Notes: generated from the sequence alone by a model not told the origin. Positions 19,478 to 28,950 are shown, counted from the first letter of the stretch. The stretch is DNA of 64,000 bases from Anaplasmataceae bacterium AB001_6 (GCA_020002265.1 CP048228.1:868001-932000), one strand, 5' to 3'. Program-made: numbers and translations.

Positions 19478-19645
19478 CTAAAAAAAGATGCCTATAAGAT
19501 ATTTAACAGAATAAGTGAAAATAGACATCGCTGTAAAACTCACAATCCATAGCACAATCAACCAGATCCAATTTTTTAAATTTTTTCTTGAATCCAGATA
19601 ATTTCTTATACTAACACTAACGTTACGAAGCTTTTTTACGATCAT
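19478..19645 (-). CDS. Small cytochrome bd subunit (DUF2474/CydX-like), 55 residues
   Basis: A short frame begins with an ATG inside the last codons of cydB (23-base overlap) and ends with TAG at 19478-19480. The product has a basic N-terminus, then one membrane helix containing the motif NWIWLIVLWIVSFTAMS, then a short tail. A W-x-x-L-x-x-L-W-x-x-S helix right after cydB is the pattern of DUF2474/CioC-type small subunits, which stabilise short-Q-loop bd oxidases. Position, overlap and helix pattern support it; no ribosome binding site is obvious, so translation is probably coupled to cydB. Confidence 0.68.
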   Translation of the reverse strand: MIVKKLRNVSVSIRNYLDSRKNLKNWIWLIVLWIVSFTAMSIFTYSVKYLIGIFF

Positions 19646-20648
19646 CTTTATTCCACATTAAATAGTAACAGTATCCAGTATATGAAAGAATAACTGGTAG
19701 CATAATAATTGCTCCAATCAGTAAAATAGATTGCGAAGTCCCTGTTGCTGCTGCATCATGTAAATTCACAGAATACGGCACTAACCACGGATACATTGTT
19801 ATGCATATTCCAGAGAAAGATAATACAAAGATGATTACAGTACAAAAGAATGGTATAAATTTATCCGCCTTATAGAGAGAAATCCATAACACTATAAAAG
19901 ATATAAAAGCTATAAAAGGTATCGGCAACAAGAAAAGGAATTCTGGTAAACTAAACCATAAATCACGTACATGTTGATTGGAAATAGGCATTGCAATGCT
20001 TACCATTAACATACTTAGACCTACAAAAAAAGAAGTATAAATCGCTACTTTTTTTGCCCAATTAAATAATACTTTTTCTTTACAATGCATCATAAGCCAT
20101 GTTGAACCCAACATAGAATAACCAAAGACCACAGCTATCCCTGTCAACATATTAAAGCCTGTAGCCCAGTCTAAAGGAGTTCCAGCATATTTCATATTAG
20201 ATACCTTGATGCCTTGTATAACAGCACCAATTATTATCCCTTGCATAAAAGCTGCTACTAAAGAACCAAAGTGAAAGACCATATCCCACACTAAAGATTG
20301 AACATAATTTTTTGCTTTAAATCGAAACTCAAATGATGCTCCTCGAAGGATTAAGCCCATTAACATAATGATAATAGGAATATAAAGTGCTGGCATGAAT
20401 ATCCCATATGCTTTGGGAAAAGCTGCTAATAACCCTCCTCCGGAGAGCACTAACCATGTTTCATTGCCATCCCAAAAAGGAGCAATAGTTCCAATTAACA
20501 TATCTCTATCTTTTTTATCAGATACAAAAGGAAAAATTATTCCAATACCTAGATCAAAGCCATCCAGTATAACATATACCATAACAGCAATAGCAATTAA
20601 CCCACCCCATATGAAGGGCAAATTAATGTAATTCTCAAAATTGATCAT
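19623..20648 (-). CDS. cydB: Cytochrome bd ubiquinol oxidase subunit II
   Basis: Second membrane subunit of the bd-type terminal oxidase, which oxidises quinol and reduces oxygen with high affinity. The 341-residue product is polytopic and contains motifs such as YVILDGFDLGIGI, GTIAPFWDGNETWLVLSGGG and LGSTWLMMHCKE, which are typical of CydB. It lies 45 bases after cydA on the same strand, and a small third subunit overlaps its 3' end. No cydDC assembly genes are in the window. Confidence 0.97.
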   Translation of the reverse strand: MINFENYINLPFIWGGLIAIAVMVYVILDGFDLGIGIIFPFVSDKKDRDMLIGTIAPFWDGNETWLVLSGGGLLAAFPKAYGIFMPALYIPIIIMLMGLILRGASFEFRFKAKNYVQSLVWDMVFHFGSLVAAFMQGIIIGAVIQGIKVSNMKYAGTPLDWATGFNMLTGIAVVFGYSMLGSTWLMMHCKEKVLFNWAKKVAIYTSFFVGLSMLMVSIAMPISNQHVRDLWFSLPEFLFLLPIPFIAFISFIVLWISLYKADKFIPFFCTVIIFVLSFSGICITMYPWLVPYSVNLHDAAATGTSQSILLIGAIIMLPVILSYTGYCYYLMWNKDDRKKAS

Positions 20649-20693
20649 TATATAATCCTCTATGCAGGTACTATAATTTAAAAAAATAAAACG

Positions 20694-22064
20694 TTAAAGT
20701 GGCTTTCTTACAAAAGCAGAGTCAACATCTCCATTATCCTTTTTGGATATCACAGGTCCTTTCTTTATAACAGTGACCATATAATAAGCACCAAAGCCAA
20801 ATAAAGTAAGATATACAAACACAAACAAAGCTAAACTCAGGGATACTTGCGCTATATGTAAATTGGAAGCTGCATCTGATGTTCTAAGTAGGTCATATAC
20901 AACATAAGGTTGACGCCCTACTTCCGTAACAAACCACCCAGCCAAAAGAGCTATAAAACCTATGGGAGCAATCACAACATTAAAATATTGAAACACACGA
21001 GATGTAAATTGTCTTTTCTTAAATTTAAGGTAAATATATGAAAGCACTGAAGCCAACATGATACACCAACATAAGATCATGATTCTAAAGGCAAAAAACA
21101 CAGTAGCAACGTGTGGTCTATCTTTAGGGTCTACTTCCTTCAACCCTGGAATCTCGCCATGTAATGAGTGAGTTAATAGTAAACTACCTAAGTAAGGTAT
21201 TTTTATCGCATAATTTGTTTCCTCTTTTTTTTGTGAAGGAATGCCAAAAATAGTGAAGGGTACATCCCCTTTTGTTTCCCAAACAGATTCAATAGCTGCA
21301 ATTTTTAATGGTTGATGTTCAAAACTGTTTAAACCATGTTGATCTCCCGCCAAAAGCTGCAAAGGAACCAAAATAACTAAAACAGACATACTAAATTGAA
21401 GAATAAATTTAGCATGTTCTAAAAATTTGCGCTTCAATAAGAAATAACATGCTACTCCTGACAGTACAAATGAAGTCGTTATATAGCTAGCAATAAGCAT
21501 ATGAACCATTCTAACAACAAAAGATGGGTTAAATATTATATCTAACCATTTCTTAGGATATAGTAAGCCATCAGACCCAATATAAAACCCTGTAGGAGTT
21601 TGCATCCAGCTATTTGCAGATAATATCCAAAAAGCAGATACTGTTGTGCCTACTGCAACAATCACTGTGGAGACAAAATGCATTTTGGGACTAACTTTCC
21701 CCATTCCATATATCATAATTCCAAGAAAAGATGCTTCTAAAAAGAAAGCTGTCAATACTTCGTATCCTAATAAAGGTCCTAAGACATTTCCAACATATTG
21801 AGAAAAATGTGACCAATTAGCACCAATCTCAAAGGATAAAACAATTCCTGAAACAACACCTAATCCAAAAGAAATTGCAAATATCTTTAACCAGAATTTA
21901 TATATATCTTCATATAATTTTTTCCCAGAAAAATACCATAAACCCTCAACAATAGCTAAAAAAGTTGCTGAACCTATACTCAATGCAGGAAAGATAATAT
22001 GAAAAGATACGGTGAATGCAAATTGCACTCTTGATAAAAAAGTATCTGTTAATAACTCAAACAT
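20694..22064 (-). CDS. cydA: Cytochrome bd ubiquinol oxidase subunit I
   Basis: Heme-bearing subunit of the bd oxidase. The 456-residue product has the N-terminal SFHIIFPALSIG motif with a heme-ligand histidine, LSFEIGANWSHFSQYVGNVLG, the second histidine in MVHMLIASYITTSFVLSG, the quinol-site motif KIAAIESVWET, and GWFVTEVGRQPYVVYDLLRT. It is shorter than E. coli CydA (about 520), so the Q-loop is of the short, CIO-like kind, which fits a DUF2474-type small subunit. It heads the cydA-cydB-small-subunit unit; the divergent 237-base upstream gap should hold the promoter. Confidence 0.97.
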   Translation of the reverse strand: MFELLTDTFLSRVQFAFTVSFHIIFPALSIGSATFLAIVEGLWYFSGKKLYEDIYKFWLKIFAISFGLGVVSGIVLSFEIGANWSHFSQYVGNVLGPLLGYEVLTAFFLEASFLGIMIYGMGKVSPKMHFVSTVIVAVGTTVSAFWILSANSWMQTPTGFYIGSDGLLYPKKWLDIIFNPSFVVRMVHMLIASYITTSFVLSGVACYFLLKRKFLEHAKFILQFSMSVLVILVPLQLLAGDQHGLNSFEHQPLKIAAIESVWETKGDVPFTIFGIPSQKKEETNYAIKIPYLGSLLLTHSLHGEIPGLKEVDPKDRPHVATVFFAFRIMILCWCIMLASVLSYIYLKFKKRQFTSRVFQYFNVVIAPIGFIALLAGWFVTEVGRQPYVVYDLLRTSDAASNLHIAQVSLSLALFVFVYLTLFGFGAYYMVTVIKKGPVISKKDNGDVDSAFVRKPL

Positions 22065-22301
22065 TTATAAAATACAACAAAGATATACGAAGTAAATGAA
22101 TTTATAAAACATATAAGTAAAAAAAACCTTACAGGATTTCCCATAAAAAAGTAGGATAAGTGTTACTTAATATGGAATGCAAATATAGCATTTTTTACAT
22201 TAAATTACATCCTAAATATGGCATTTAGCGCCGCTTGATTTCTTACATATGGATAAGTTAATATTATCTTTAATTTTTTCATATATAGGGATAAAAAATT
22301 A

Positions 22302-23177
22302 ATGAATAAAGCTATAAATTTGTATAAAACATGGATTTGTATTTCTTATATATTTTTTATAATTTATTCATATTCATACATGAAAGAGGCTAAAGCGTAT
22401 GATAAAACAACAAACGATCAAACAGATGAAAAACTAATAAGAAACACACTTCATTCCCTATCTATTGGAATAGAAAATTCAAATTTAATCACTCAAGACA
22501 ATAAATTTGATAAGAACAACAAAAGATTATCTAATAATAATCAGAAAGATAGATTATTAAATAAAGAATTCATAATTAATAGCACAATCCCACTCAAAAC
22601 AGGAGAGGATAAAATATTATCTGTAAGCGTTAATTATCTCTATCATAAAATAGCTCACGACATACACAAACAAGGTTTTGGATTTTCTATTAATTTTTCC
22701 CCTATGGAAACAATATTATTGCAAACAGGCATAGAAAATACATCTATTTATAAGCTAGAAAAAAAGCAAAATAATATTTTTCATCTTTTAAAATTTCCAG
22801 ACAACACAAATAAAGCACATACATATTTTCTAAAAACAGCTTATATATTACCGCTAAAGGCAAAAAAATATAGCAAACATATAACACCATATGTAGAATT
22901 TGCACTGCAAGCTTCACAAGCCCAAAAATTTTTGGATCCCCAAAATAATAAAGTTTCAAGTTATCAGTTAAGAGAAAATGAATTCATGATACAAACAATA
23001 CTGTCTTTACACGTTGATATATCGCAAAATATCGAATTCTCTATTGGAGTAACATATCCTATAATACAGCAAAAGACTTTTTTTGCTGACCAAAGCAGAG
23101 GAATATATAGTACCAAACTTGAATCAGGAACTACCAAAAAAGGTAAGATTTCAGTGGGAATAAAATATATTTTTTAA
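22302..23177 (+). CDS. Hypothetical exported outer-membrane beta-barrel-like protein
   Basis: I do not recognise a named family. The 291-residue protein has a hydrophobic N-terminus (about 10-28) that looks like a signal peptide ending near AKAYD. A lysine/asparagine-rich linker follows, then alternating beta-strand-like segments, and the protein ends with KISVGIKYIF; a terminal aromatic after a beta strand is typical of outer-membrane barrels. An AGGGA precedes the ATG by about 10 bases. It is the first of four barrel-like exported proteins in the window. The stop overlaps the convergent NMN adenylyltransferase-like gene by 4 bases. Confidence 0.75.
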   Translation: MNKAINLYKTWICISYIFFIIYSYSYMKEAKAYDKTTNDQTDEKLIRNTLHSLSIGIENSNLITQDNKFDKNNKRLSNNNQKDRLLNKEFIINSTIPLKTGEDKILSVSVNYLYHKIAHDIHKQGFGFSINFSPMETILLQTGIENTSIYKLEKKQNNIFHLLKFPDNTNKAHTYFLKTAYILPLKAKKYSKHITPYVEFALQASQAQKFLDPQNNKVSSYQLRENEFMIQTILSLHVDISQNIEFSIGVTYPIIQQKTFFADQSRGIYSTKLESGTTKKGKISVGIKYIF

Positions 23178-24193
23178 TCATCATCTATTTGTAAAAAATG
23201 AAATATAAGTCTCGATGCTTTGCGTAAAATAAAGAATATATCTCCATAAAAATCACAAACTGTTAATTTTTCTGTAGATATGCAAGAATAACGTATATTC
23301 TTATCTAGAATAGAGGCAAATAAAGTTTCATCAATTTCCGCATAAAATAGTACGGCATCAATATTGCTATATTTTTTTCTATAGCGTGACAAAAAGATGT
23401 AATCTAGATATTTAGCATTATCATGTAAAATTTGCAGATCTTGTTGTTTTAAATATGAAAATTCTTTATTTATACATTCATAAAAATCCTGTAAATCGGT
23501 AATATAAGAACATGGTAAAGTGTGTAAATCACTCTGAAATTTACTCTTTATCACAATAAATTTATCTTCATGAAAAATACAGAAAAATGCCTCTAAATTA
23601 TATTTAGAAGTAAAATTGTGATGTTCGAGCAGTAAATTTCTTTCATTCATTAGTAATTTATATGTATCATTGCATTTAAATTCACTAAGAAAGTCAGTGA
23701 CATATTTGGGCAGAAGAGAATCATCAATATCCCCTTTGCATAAATATTTATCTCTTATATCAGTTGCATTTATGCCTTTAAAAAAATAGTCTATGGCAAC
23801 AAATTTGAATTCTGGGAATAATTTTAGATAATATGATGTTTCATCTTTGTTCATGCCAATCAAAGCAACATTATCATTTGTGCGTATCACAGAATGAATG
23901 CTATTTTTAACATTTTGAATCCAAATTTGATCATCATATGTATAATCATTAATAGGTAAAATATGTATTCTATAAACTAATTCTTCCTTTAAAGAATTGA
24001 GTAGCATATTCTTACGCTCCACAAAGCTCCAAGGGTTATGACAAGATGGAGGTAAATTAGACGAACCTAATAAAACAATCACTCTGTGGGCAACATGCAA
24101 AGCCTTTTGCAATACGTATAGATGCCCTAAATGCAAAGGTTGTATACGTCCTATAAAAACCACATAATCATACTTATTGTCTTGCATATCCAA
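23174..24193 (-). CDS. NMN adenylyltransferase (NadM)-like protein with degenerate Nudix-position domain
   Basis: The N-terminal half (to about residue 180) is a nucleotidyltransferase: GRIQPLHLGHLYVL is the HxGH motif, SSNLPPSCHNPWSFVERKNM matches the NadM-type substrate loop, and GINATDIRDKYL matches the C-terminal ISxTxxR motif. This enzyme class makes NAD from NMN and ATP. The overall length (339) fits the bifunctional NadM-Nudix proteins, but the C-terminal half shows no Nudix box (no GX5EX7REUXEE), so that activity is probably lost. The start ATG is followed at once by the core beta strand; one to two methionines are possible starts. Monocistronic on this strand. Confidence 0.8.
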   Translation of the reverse strand: MDMQDNKYDYVVFIGRIQPLHLGHLYVLQKALHVAHRVIVLLGSSNLPPSCHNPWSFVERKNMLLNSLKEELVYRIHILPINDYTYDDQIWIQNVKNSIHSVIRTNDNVALIGMNKDETSYYLKLFPEFKFVAIDYFFKGINATDIRDKYLCKGDIDDSLLPKYVTDFLSEFKCNDTYKLLMNERNLLLEHHNFTSKYNLEAFFCIFHEDKFIVIKSKFQSDLHTLPCSYITDLQDFYECINKEFSYLKQQDLQILHDNAKYLDYIFLSRYRKKYSNIDAVLFYAEIDETLFASILDKNIRYSCISTEKLTVCDFYGDIFFILRKASRLIFHFLQIDDD

Positions 24194-24272
24194 ATAAGGA
24201 ATTAATAAAGTAATATTTGCTTAAACTAATTACTGTACAATAACCAGATATAACAGTTTATATGTTTTCGAT

Positions 24273-25502
24273 ATGGAAAAAAAGTCTGCAAATGATAATG
24301 TCACACGCAATGTTCTACTGGCATTAATAGCAGGGTTATTGCTTGGAAGTTTAATTGGCGAGTATGCAAAATATTTTGAATTGCCTGCAATGCTTTTCAT
24401 TAGAGCATTGAAAATGATAATAGTTCCAACAGTTTTTTTCTCAATAACCAATGCAATTGTAACCAACAAAAGTGGTGGTAACATACTCAAAATATCAGCT
24501 AAAGGGATAGTTCTATATACTATCACATCGTTTTGTGCAGCGATAATAGGAATATCTTTTGGAGTGTTAACAAAGAATATAATTCCAATAAAGATAGAAC
24601 CTAGCGGTCTTTCTGTATCCAATAATGATTCCATATTGAACACAGATTTATCCTCAATTTTACTGAACATAATCCCACTAAATCCCGTTAAATCATTTGC
24701 AAATGGAAATCTGATACAAATAATATTCTTTAGCATAATTATTGGCTTTAGCATTAGAAAGATTAAAAAGATGGAAATCTTGAGCAAGCTAATATATGAG
24801 TGTAATAATGTAGTAATGAATATAGTAACTTTCATAATTAAGTTATCACCGATTGGGATATTTTCACTAATCACATGGATAGTAGGAACTCAGGATAAAA
24901 CATTGCTTGTGTCATTAGCTAGAATCATAATGATAATGGTAGCTGCATCCATTGCGCAATTTGTCATTGTTTATAGTACTTTGATAATCTATAAACGAAT
25001 ACCTTATATAAAATTTTTAAAAGGTTTATTTCCAATCCAGATCATGGCATTTACAACAACTAGCAGTAATGCAACTCTACCCTTTAGCATCAAAATAAGT
25101 ACCGAAAAATTAAAAATATCAAAAGACACGGCAAATATAATATTGCCTCTGGGGGCAACCATGAATATGGATGGATTGGTATTATTTATCACAAGTACTA
25201 CTGTTTTATTGATGCATGCCTCTGGTTTAACAATGGGCCTCAATGAATACGCTGTTTTATGTATATCTGCTGTGTTAATATCTGTGGGAACTGCAGGTGT
25301 CCCCAATGTTGGATTAATATCGCTATCTGCCATATTAGGAATGTTCAGCCTGAATATAGATATATTCTCCTTATTTGCAAGCATTGATAGATTCCGAGAT
25401 ATGATAAGTACAACTGTTAATGTTTCAGGAGATGTGGTAATAGCAAAATTCTTGGATTCAGATTCAGATACATCTAAAAGCAAAAAGATTGATAGCCACT
25501 AA
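24273..25502 (+). CDS. Sodium- or proton-coupled dicarboxylate/amino-acid symporter (DAACS/SDF family)
   Basis: Inner-membrane secondary transporter for dicarboxylates or acidic amino acids. The 409-residue polytopic protein contains the family signatures: the serine-rich hairpin TTTSSNATLPFSIK, then LPLGATMNMDGLVLF (NMDG motif, sodium/substrate site), SVGTAGVPNVGLIS (second re-entrant loop) and the last helix IDRFRDMISTTVNVSGD. The Arg in DRFRDM suggests an acidic substrate, as in GltP. Such symporters are common in obligate intracellular bacteria that import host metabolites. Frames on the other strand over this gene are shadows. Confidence 0.94.
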   Translation: MEKKSANDNVTRNVLLALIAGLLLGSLIGEYAKYFELPAMLFIRALKMIIVPTVFFSITNAIVTNKSGGNILKISAKGIVLYTITSFCAAIIGISFGVLTKNIIPIKIEPSGLSVSNNDSILNTDLSSILLNIIPLNPVKSFANGNLIQIIFFSIIIGFSIRKIKKMEILSKLIYECNNVVMNIVTFIIKLSPIGIFSLITWIVGTQDKTLLVSLARIIMIMVAASIAQFVIVYSTLIIYKRIPYIKFLKGLFPIQIMAFTTTSSNATLPFSIKISTEKLKISKDTANIILPLGATMNMDGLVLFITSTTVLLMHASGLTMGLNEYAVLCISAVLISVGTAGVPNVGLISLSAILGMFSLNIDIFSLFASIDRFRDMISTTVNVSGDVVIAKFLDSDSDTSKSKKIDSH

Positions 25503-25702
25503 CATTAATGACTAATAGCTAAAAAATAAGTATAAAATTGATAAAATGCTAAAATAAATTGATATTTAACTTAAATAAAACAAATTATCTGTTGTAATGT
25601 ACGTAATATCACAAATAAAAACTATCAGGTAAATAATTAATTATGTATTCAGTATTAAATTTATAGCTTTTGCAAAGCGATTATTTATAATACGTTTCCT
25701 AG

Positions 25703-26446
25703 ATGTTGAAGTACCCGATTAAATATATAAAGTTAAGTACAATATCTATAATATCACTTACACTTGCGTTGAGCGGATGTTTTCCTTATCAGAAAGAGTT
25801 AATGAATGATGTAAAAAATGGAGGACCACAATTATCTGATATCAACGTAATTGTCGATACAGAAGGAGAAAATGAGATTCATAATGGAAAAAGATATCGT
25901 TATAATTCATTGTGGAAAGAAAATTCATCAGTAATGTTTCAAAGCACTAGACCAGGTAAAATTGGCGATATAATAAAGGTGAAAATAAGAACTAACGATA
26001 GAGCCAAACTAGAAAATGAAACAGAACAGGATAGAACATCAAATGATCAATTACCAATGCCAAATATACTAGGTACAGCAAATCCATTACAAGAAGCATT
26101 TAATACTCCAAATGCCTTGGGTATATCATCTACAAAATCAACCTACGGAAATGCTACTATAGATAGAAAAGAAACAATAAGCACAGAAGTAGGTGTAACA
26201 GTTACTAAAGTACTGAATAATGGTAATCTTATAGTTGAAGGCTCACAAGAAATGCTTGTAAACACAGAGTTAAGAAGAATAAGCATAAATGGAGTTGTTA
26301 GACCAGATGATATAGCTATGGATAATACAATTGATGCCAGCCAAATAGCTGAGTTGCGTGTAATGTACGGAGGAAGAGGCGTGATATCTGATATTCAAAG
26401 ACCAAAAATAGGAAGCCAAATTCTTGATATATTAAGTCCTTTTTAA
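25703..26446 (+). CDS. flgH: Flagellar L-ring protein FlgH
   Basis: Lipoprotein that forms the outer-membrane ring of the flagellar basal body. The 247-residue product has a signal sequence with a lipobox, LALSGC (Cys 27), and the FlgH motifs SLWKENSSVMFQSTRPGKIG, GDIIKVKIRTNDRA and KVLNNGNLIVEGSQEMLVN, plus RRISINGVVRPDDI, DNTIDASQIAEL and YGGRGVISD. Length is normal. The ATG at 25703 gives a standard lipoprotein signal. It stands alone, far from flgI (4720-5796). Confidence 0.97.
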   Translation: MLKYPIKYIKLSTISIISLTLALSGCFPYQKELMNDVKNGGPQLSDINVIVDTEGENEIHNGKRYRYNSLWKENSSVMFQSTRPGKIGDIIKVKIRTNDRAKLENETEQDRTSNDQLPMPNILGTANPLQEAFNTPNALGISSTKSTYGNATIDRKETISTEVGVTVTKVLNNGNLIVEGSQEMLVNTELRRISINGVVRPDDIAMDNTIDASQIAELRVMYGGRGVISDIQRPKIGSQILDILSPF

Positions 26447-26525
26447 AGTACTCTTGGCCATTTTGACAAATTCACTATAATAATATATCATCTGCAATCA
26501 ATAATATATCATTGGCTTTTGTTAT

Positions 26526-27290
26526 ATGGATAATCACTCTATTGAAGATGCAAAGCTTAAAGAAGAATTAGCTTGGGCATATAGGATAATTGCTCATCTG
26601 CAGATGGATGACCTAACATATACCCATCTTACAGTCCGTTCAGCAGATAGAAAAAGCTTTTTTATCGCGAGATTTGATAAATTATTCTCTGAAGTTCAGA
26701 GCAATGATATGTTAGAAATTAGCTTAAATGAAAATGAATTGCCTCCCAAAGGATCTTTTCACTATAATTTGACAGGGGTTGTTATTCATAGATCTATATA
26801 TAATAAACGTCCTGATATCAACTCAGTTATACATTTACACACAATAGATGCAGTGGCGGTTTCAGCTCAAAGAAATGGTTTACGCTTCCTTTCACAATTT
26901 GCAATGCCTTTTTATAATAACATCGCATACCACGATTATGGAGCACTAGCTACCAAAGAAAAGGTACAAGGCTCAAAGATTGCAGAAGATCTAGGAGATA
27001 AAAATAATATGCTGTTGAGAAATCACGGCTCTGTAACTTGTGGAAAAACAATATACGAAGCACTCTTTTTTGCTAGATTTTTAGATCAAGCTTGTAAAGT
27101 ACAGAATAAATGTCACAATCACGAACAGTGGGTGGAACCTTCAGAAGAAGTTATCAAAAAGGCTAAAAATGATATGTTGAATTTTGAAAAAAATTTAGGT
27201 TACAATGATTTTCAAGCTTTAAGGAATAAAATACAAAATAATAACTATTCTTCTTCCTTAAGATTAGCATCAGAAACTGTATTGTCTTGA
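26526..27290 (+). CDS. Class II aldolase/adducin-domain protein
   Basis: 254-residue protein of the class II aldolase/adducin fold, whose members are zinc enzymes acting on sugar phosphates or related substrates. It shows the usual metal motif HLHTIDAVAVSAQ, a YHDYGALAT segment and LLRNHGSVTCGKTIYEALF near the C-terminus. The N-terminus (LAWAYRIIAHLQMDDLTYTHLTVRS) also matches the family. The specific substrate cannot be told. Its last 46 bases overlap the convergent membrane coiled-coil gene. Confidence 0.9.
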   Translation: MDNHSIEDAKLKEELAWAYRIIAHLQMDDLTYTHLTVRSADRKSFFIARFDKLFSEVQSNDMLEISLNENELPPKGSFHYNLTGVVIHRSIYNKRPDINSVIHLHTIDAVAVSAQRNGLRFLSQFAMPFYNNIAYHDYGALATKEKVQGSKIAEDLGDKNNMLLRNHGSVTCGKTIYEALFFARFLDQACKVQNKCHNHEQWVEPSEEVIKKAKNDMLNFEKNLGYNDFQALRNKIQNNNYSSSLRLASETVLS

Positions 27291-28057
27291 TTAACATCCA
27301 ATTCTTGGCCATTAATCTCATCATACTTCTTGATTTCTTTTCTCTGTAATCGTTTTTTTTTCTCCAATATTTTTTTCTGAGCATCCATTTTTGCTTTTTC
27401 AAGGATCATATGGGTTTCTTCAATCATTTCCCTATCATGTATTATTGCTTGTCTTTGCTGCTCTAATTCTTGCCTTATTGCAGACAATTCATCATGATTT
27501 ATCTTATTATTTTTCTTTTTACTAAAGAAAAATCCCTTAGCAGACTTCTTATTTGTATGTGTTAAATCAGCACGCGGCGCAACATGAACCTTCTTAGTGA
27601 ATATCTTCCCTACCGTTTCATTTGCCTTAGCAAAAGATAGTTTTATAAATACCTCTTTTACATCATCAAGAGTACGAGACATTAATAACTGCAAAATAAA
27701 ATCTTTTATAAAAATTATCGTATACTGACTTATAGAAAGAATTATATATTTGTAATAGGTCCTCTGATGTATCGCAACAAATAAATAGGGAAAAGCCAAA
27801 GCGAAGAACATTTCAAATGTATAATAAACCGATATATTAGTACTATTTACAAACCACCATTTAACATATTTATAGCCATATTTGAAGGTATAAAAGGGAT
27901 TCTGTATTGAATATATAATGGAGTTATAATCAAATTTCGTCTGCAAAGAATGCAAACAAAAACAAGAAAAATATAGATAAATTGCTATATATATCAATTT
28001 AGGGATAAACTTACCTAACTGATTAAACAAAACAACAGAATATAAAAAACTTCTCAT
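27245..28057 (-). CDS. Hypothetical membrane protein with C-terminal coiled coil
   Basis: Not recognised. The 270-residue product has hydrophobic segments near residues 18-38, 74-96 and 103-125, then a basic linker. A strongly helical, charged tail follows (about 185-255, with RQELEQQRQAIIHDREMIEE and KAKMDAQKKILEKKKRLQRK) that should form a coiled coil in the cytoplasm, ending in an acidic EEE. ATG at 28057. It is convergent with the aldolase gene (46-base 3' overlap) and lies 54 bases downstream of pstB on the same strand. The design suggests a scaffold or anchoring role, but no function is claimed. Confidence 0.7.
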   Translation of the reverse strand: MRSFLYSVVLFNQLGKFIPKLIYIAIYLYFSCFCLHSLQTKFDYNSIIYSIQNPFYTFKYGYKYVKWWFVNSTNISVYYTFEMFFALAFPYLFVAIHQRTYYKYIILSISQYTIIFIKDFILQLLMSRTLDDVKEVFIKLSFAKANETVGKIFTKKVHVAPRADLTHTNKKSAKGFFFSKKKNNKINHDELSAIRQELEQQRQAIIHDREMIEETHMILEKAKMDAQKKILEKKKRLQRKEIKKYDEINGQELDVNQDNTVSDANLKEEE

Positions 28058-28111
28058 GTTGAAAACAGTATATTATTGCTTCATTTTTGCATACTTAGAT
28101 TAACAAAATAC

Positions 28112-28894
28112 TTACATAATTTCTCCAGAAAGATAACGCTTCGTTTCTTCATGTTTTGTGTTACAGAAGAATTCTTCTGTAGAAGAATACTCTATTAATC
28201 TTCCTTTATGTAGATAAGCAACATTATCCGCAAGTTTTTTTGCTTGCCTCATAGAGTGAGTCACTATTACTATGGTGAAGTATTTTTTTAATTCTATAAT
28301 AAGATTCTCCACTGAAGTAGTAGCTAAAGGATCCAAAGCCGAACAAGGTTCATCCATAAGCAATATCCTAGGTTTCACAGCTATAGCACGTGCTATGCAT
28401 AACCTTTGTTGTTGACCACCAGAAAGTGTCATTGCACTGTCTTGCAATCTATCAGAAACTTCATACCATAAACCGACATTTTCAAGGCTTTTACGTATTA
28501 TTGTATCAATTTTTCCATTTTTATTATGAATCCCATGCAATTTTGGAGCATATGCAACATTTTCATATATGGATTTCATAAAAGGATTTGGTTTTTGAAA
28601 AACCATCCCGATTTTTGCTCTCAACAAAACGACATCTACATCCTTGCTGTATATATCATAGCCGTCTATTTTTAAACCGCCCGTGACTTTACAATTTTCT
28701 ATAAAATCATTCATACGATTGAAACAACGCAATAGGCTACTTTTACCACATCCAGAAGAACCTATAAAAGCTGTAACTGTCTTAGGATATATATCCATAT
28801 TTATATCCATCAACACATTCTTTACTCCATAAGTTAGGCTTAAATTCTCAACAGATGCAATAACCTCTTTCTTCTTAGTTTTTTTTTCAGACAT
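28112..28894 (-). CDS. pstB: Phosphate ABC transporter ATP-binding protein
   Basis: ATPase of the PstSCAB high-affinity phosphate importer. The 260-residue form has Walker A GSSGCGKSS, the Q-loop in GMVFQKPNPFMKSIYENVA (typical of PstB), signature LSGGQQQRLCIARAI, Walker B ILLMDEPCSALDP and the switch histidine IVTHSMRQA. I chose ATG at 28894 with GGGA upstream; a TTG 15 bases earlier is possible. The permease pstA is 27 kb away and pstS and pstC are not in the window, so the operon has been dispersed. Confidence 0.96.
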   Translation of the reverse strand: MSEKKTKKKEVIASVENLSLTYGVKNVLMDINMDIYPKTVTAFIGSSGCGKSSLLRCFNRMNDFIENCKVTGGLKIDGYDIYSKDVDVVLLRAKIGMVFQKPNPFMKSIYENVAYAPKLHGIHNKNGKIDTIIRKSLENVGLWYEVSDRLQDSAMTLSGGQQQRLCIARAIAVKPRILLMDEPCSALDPLATTSVENLIIELKKYFTIVIVTHSMRQAKKLADNVAYLHKGRLIEYSSTEEFFCNTKHEETKRYLSGEIM

Positions 28895-28950
28895 AAAAAA
28901 AATTCCCAAAATCTTACTAAGTATAGCATAGAAATATAAACGTAGATATT

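Noticed and set aside
24230-24874. 214-codon frame antisense to the symporter gene
   Set aside because: It lies within a well supported transporter gene and its hydrophobicity mirrors the membrane helices on the other strand.
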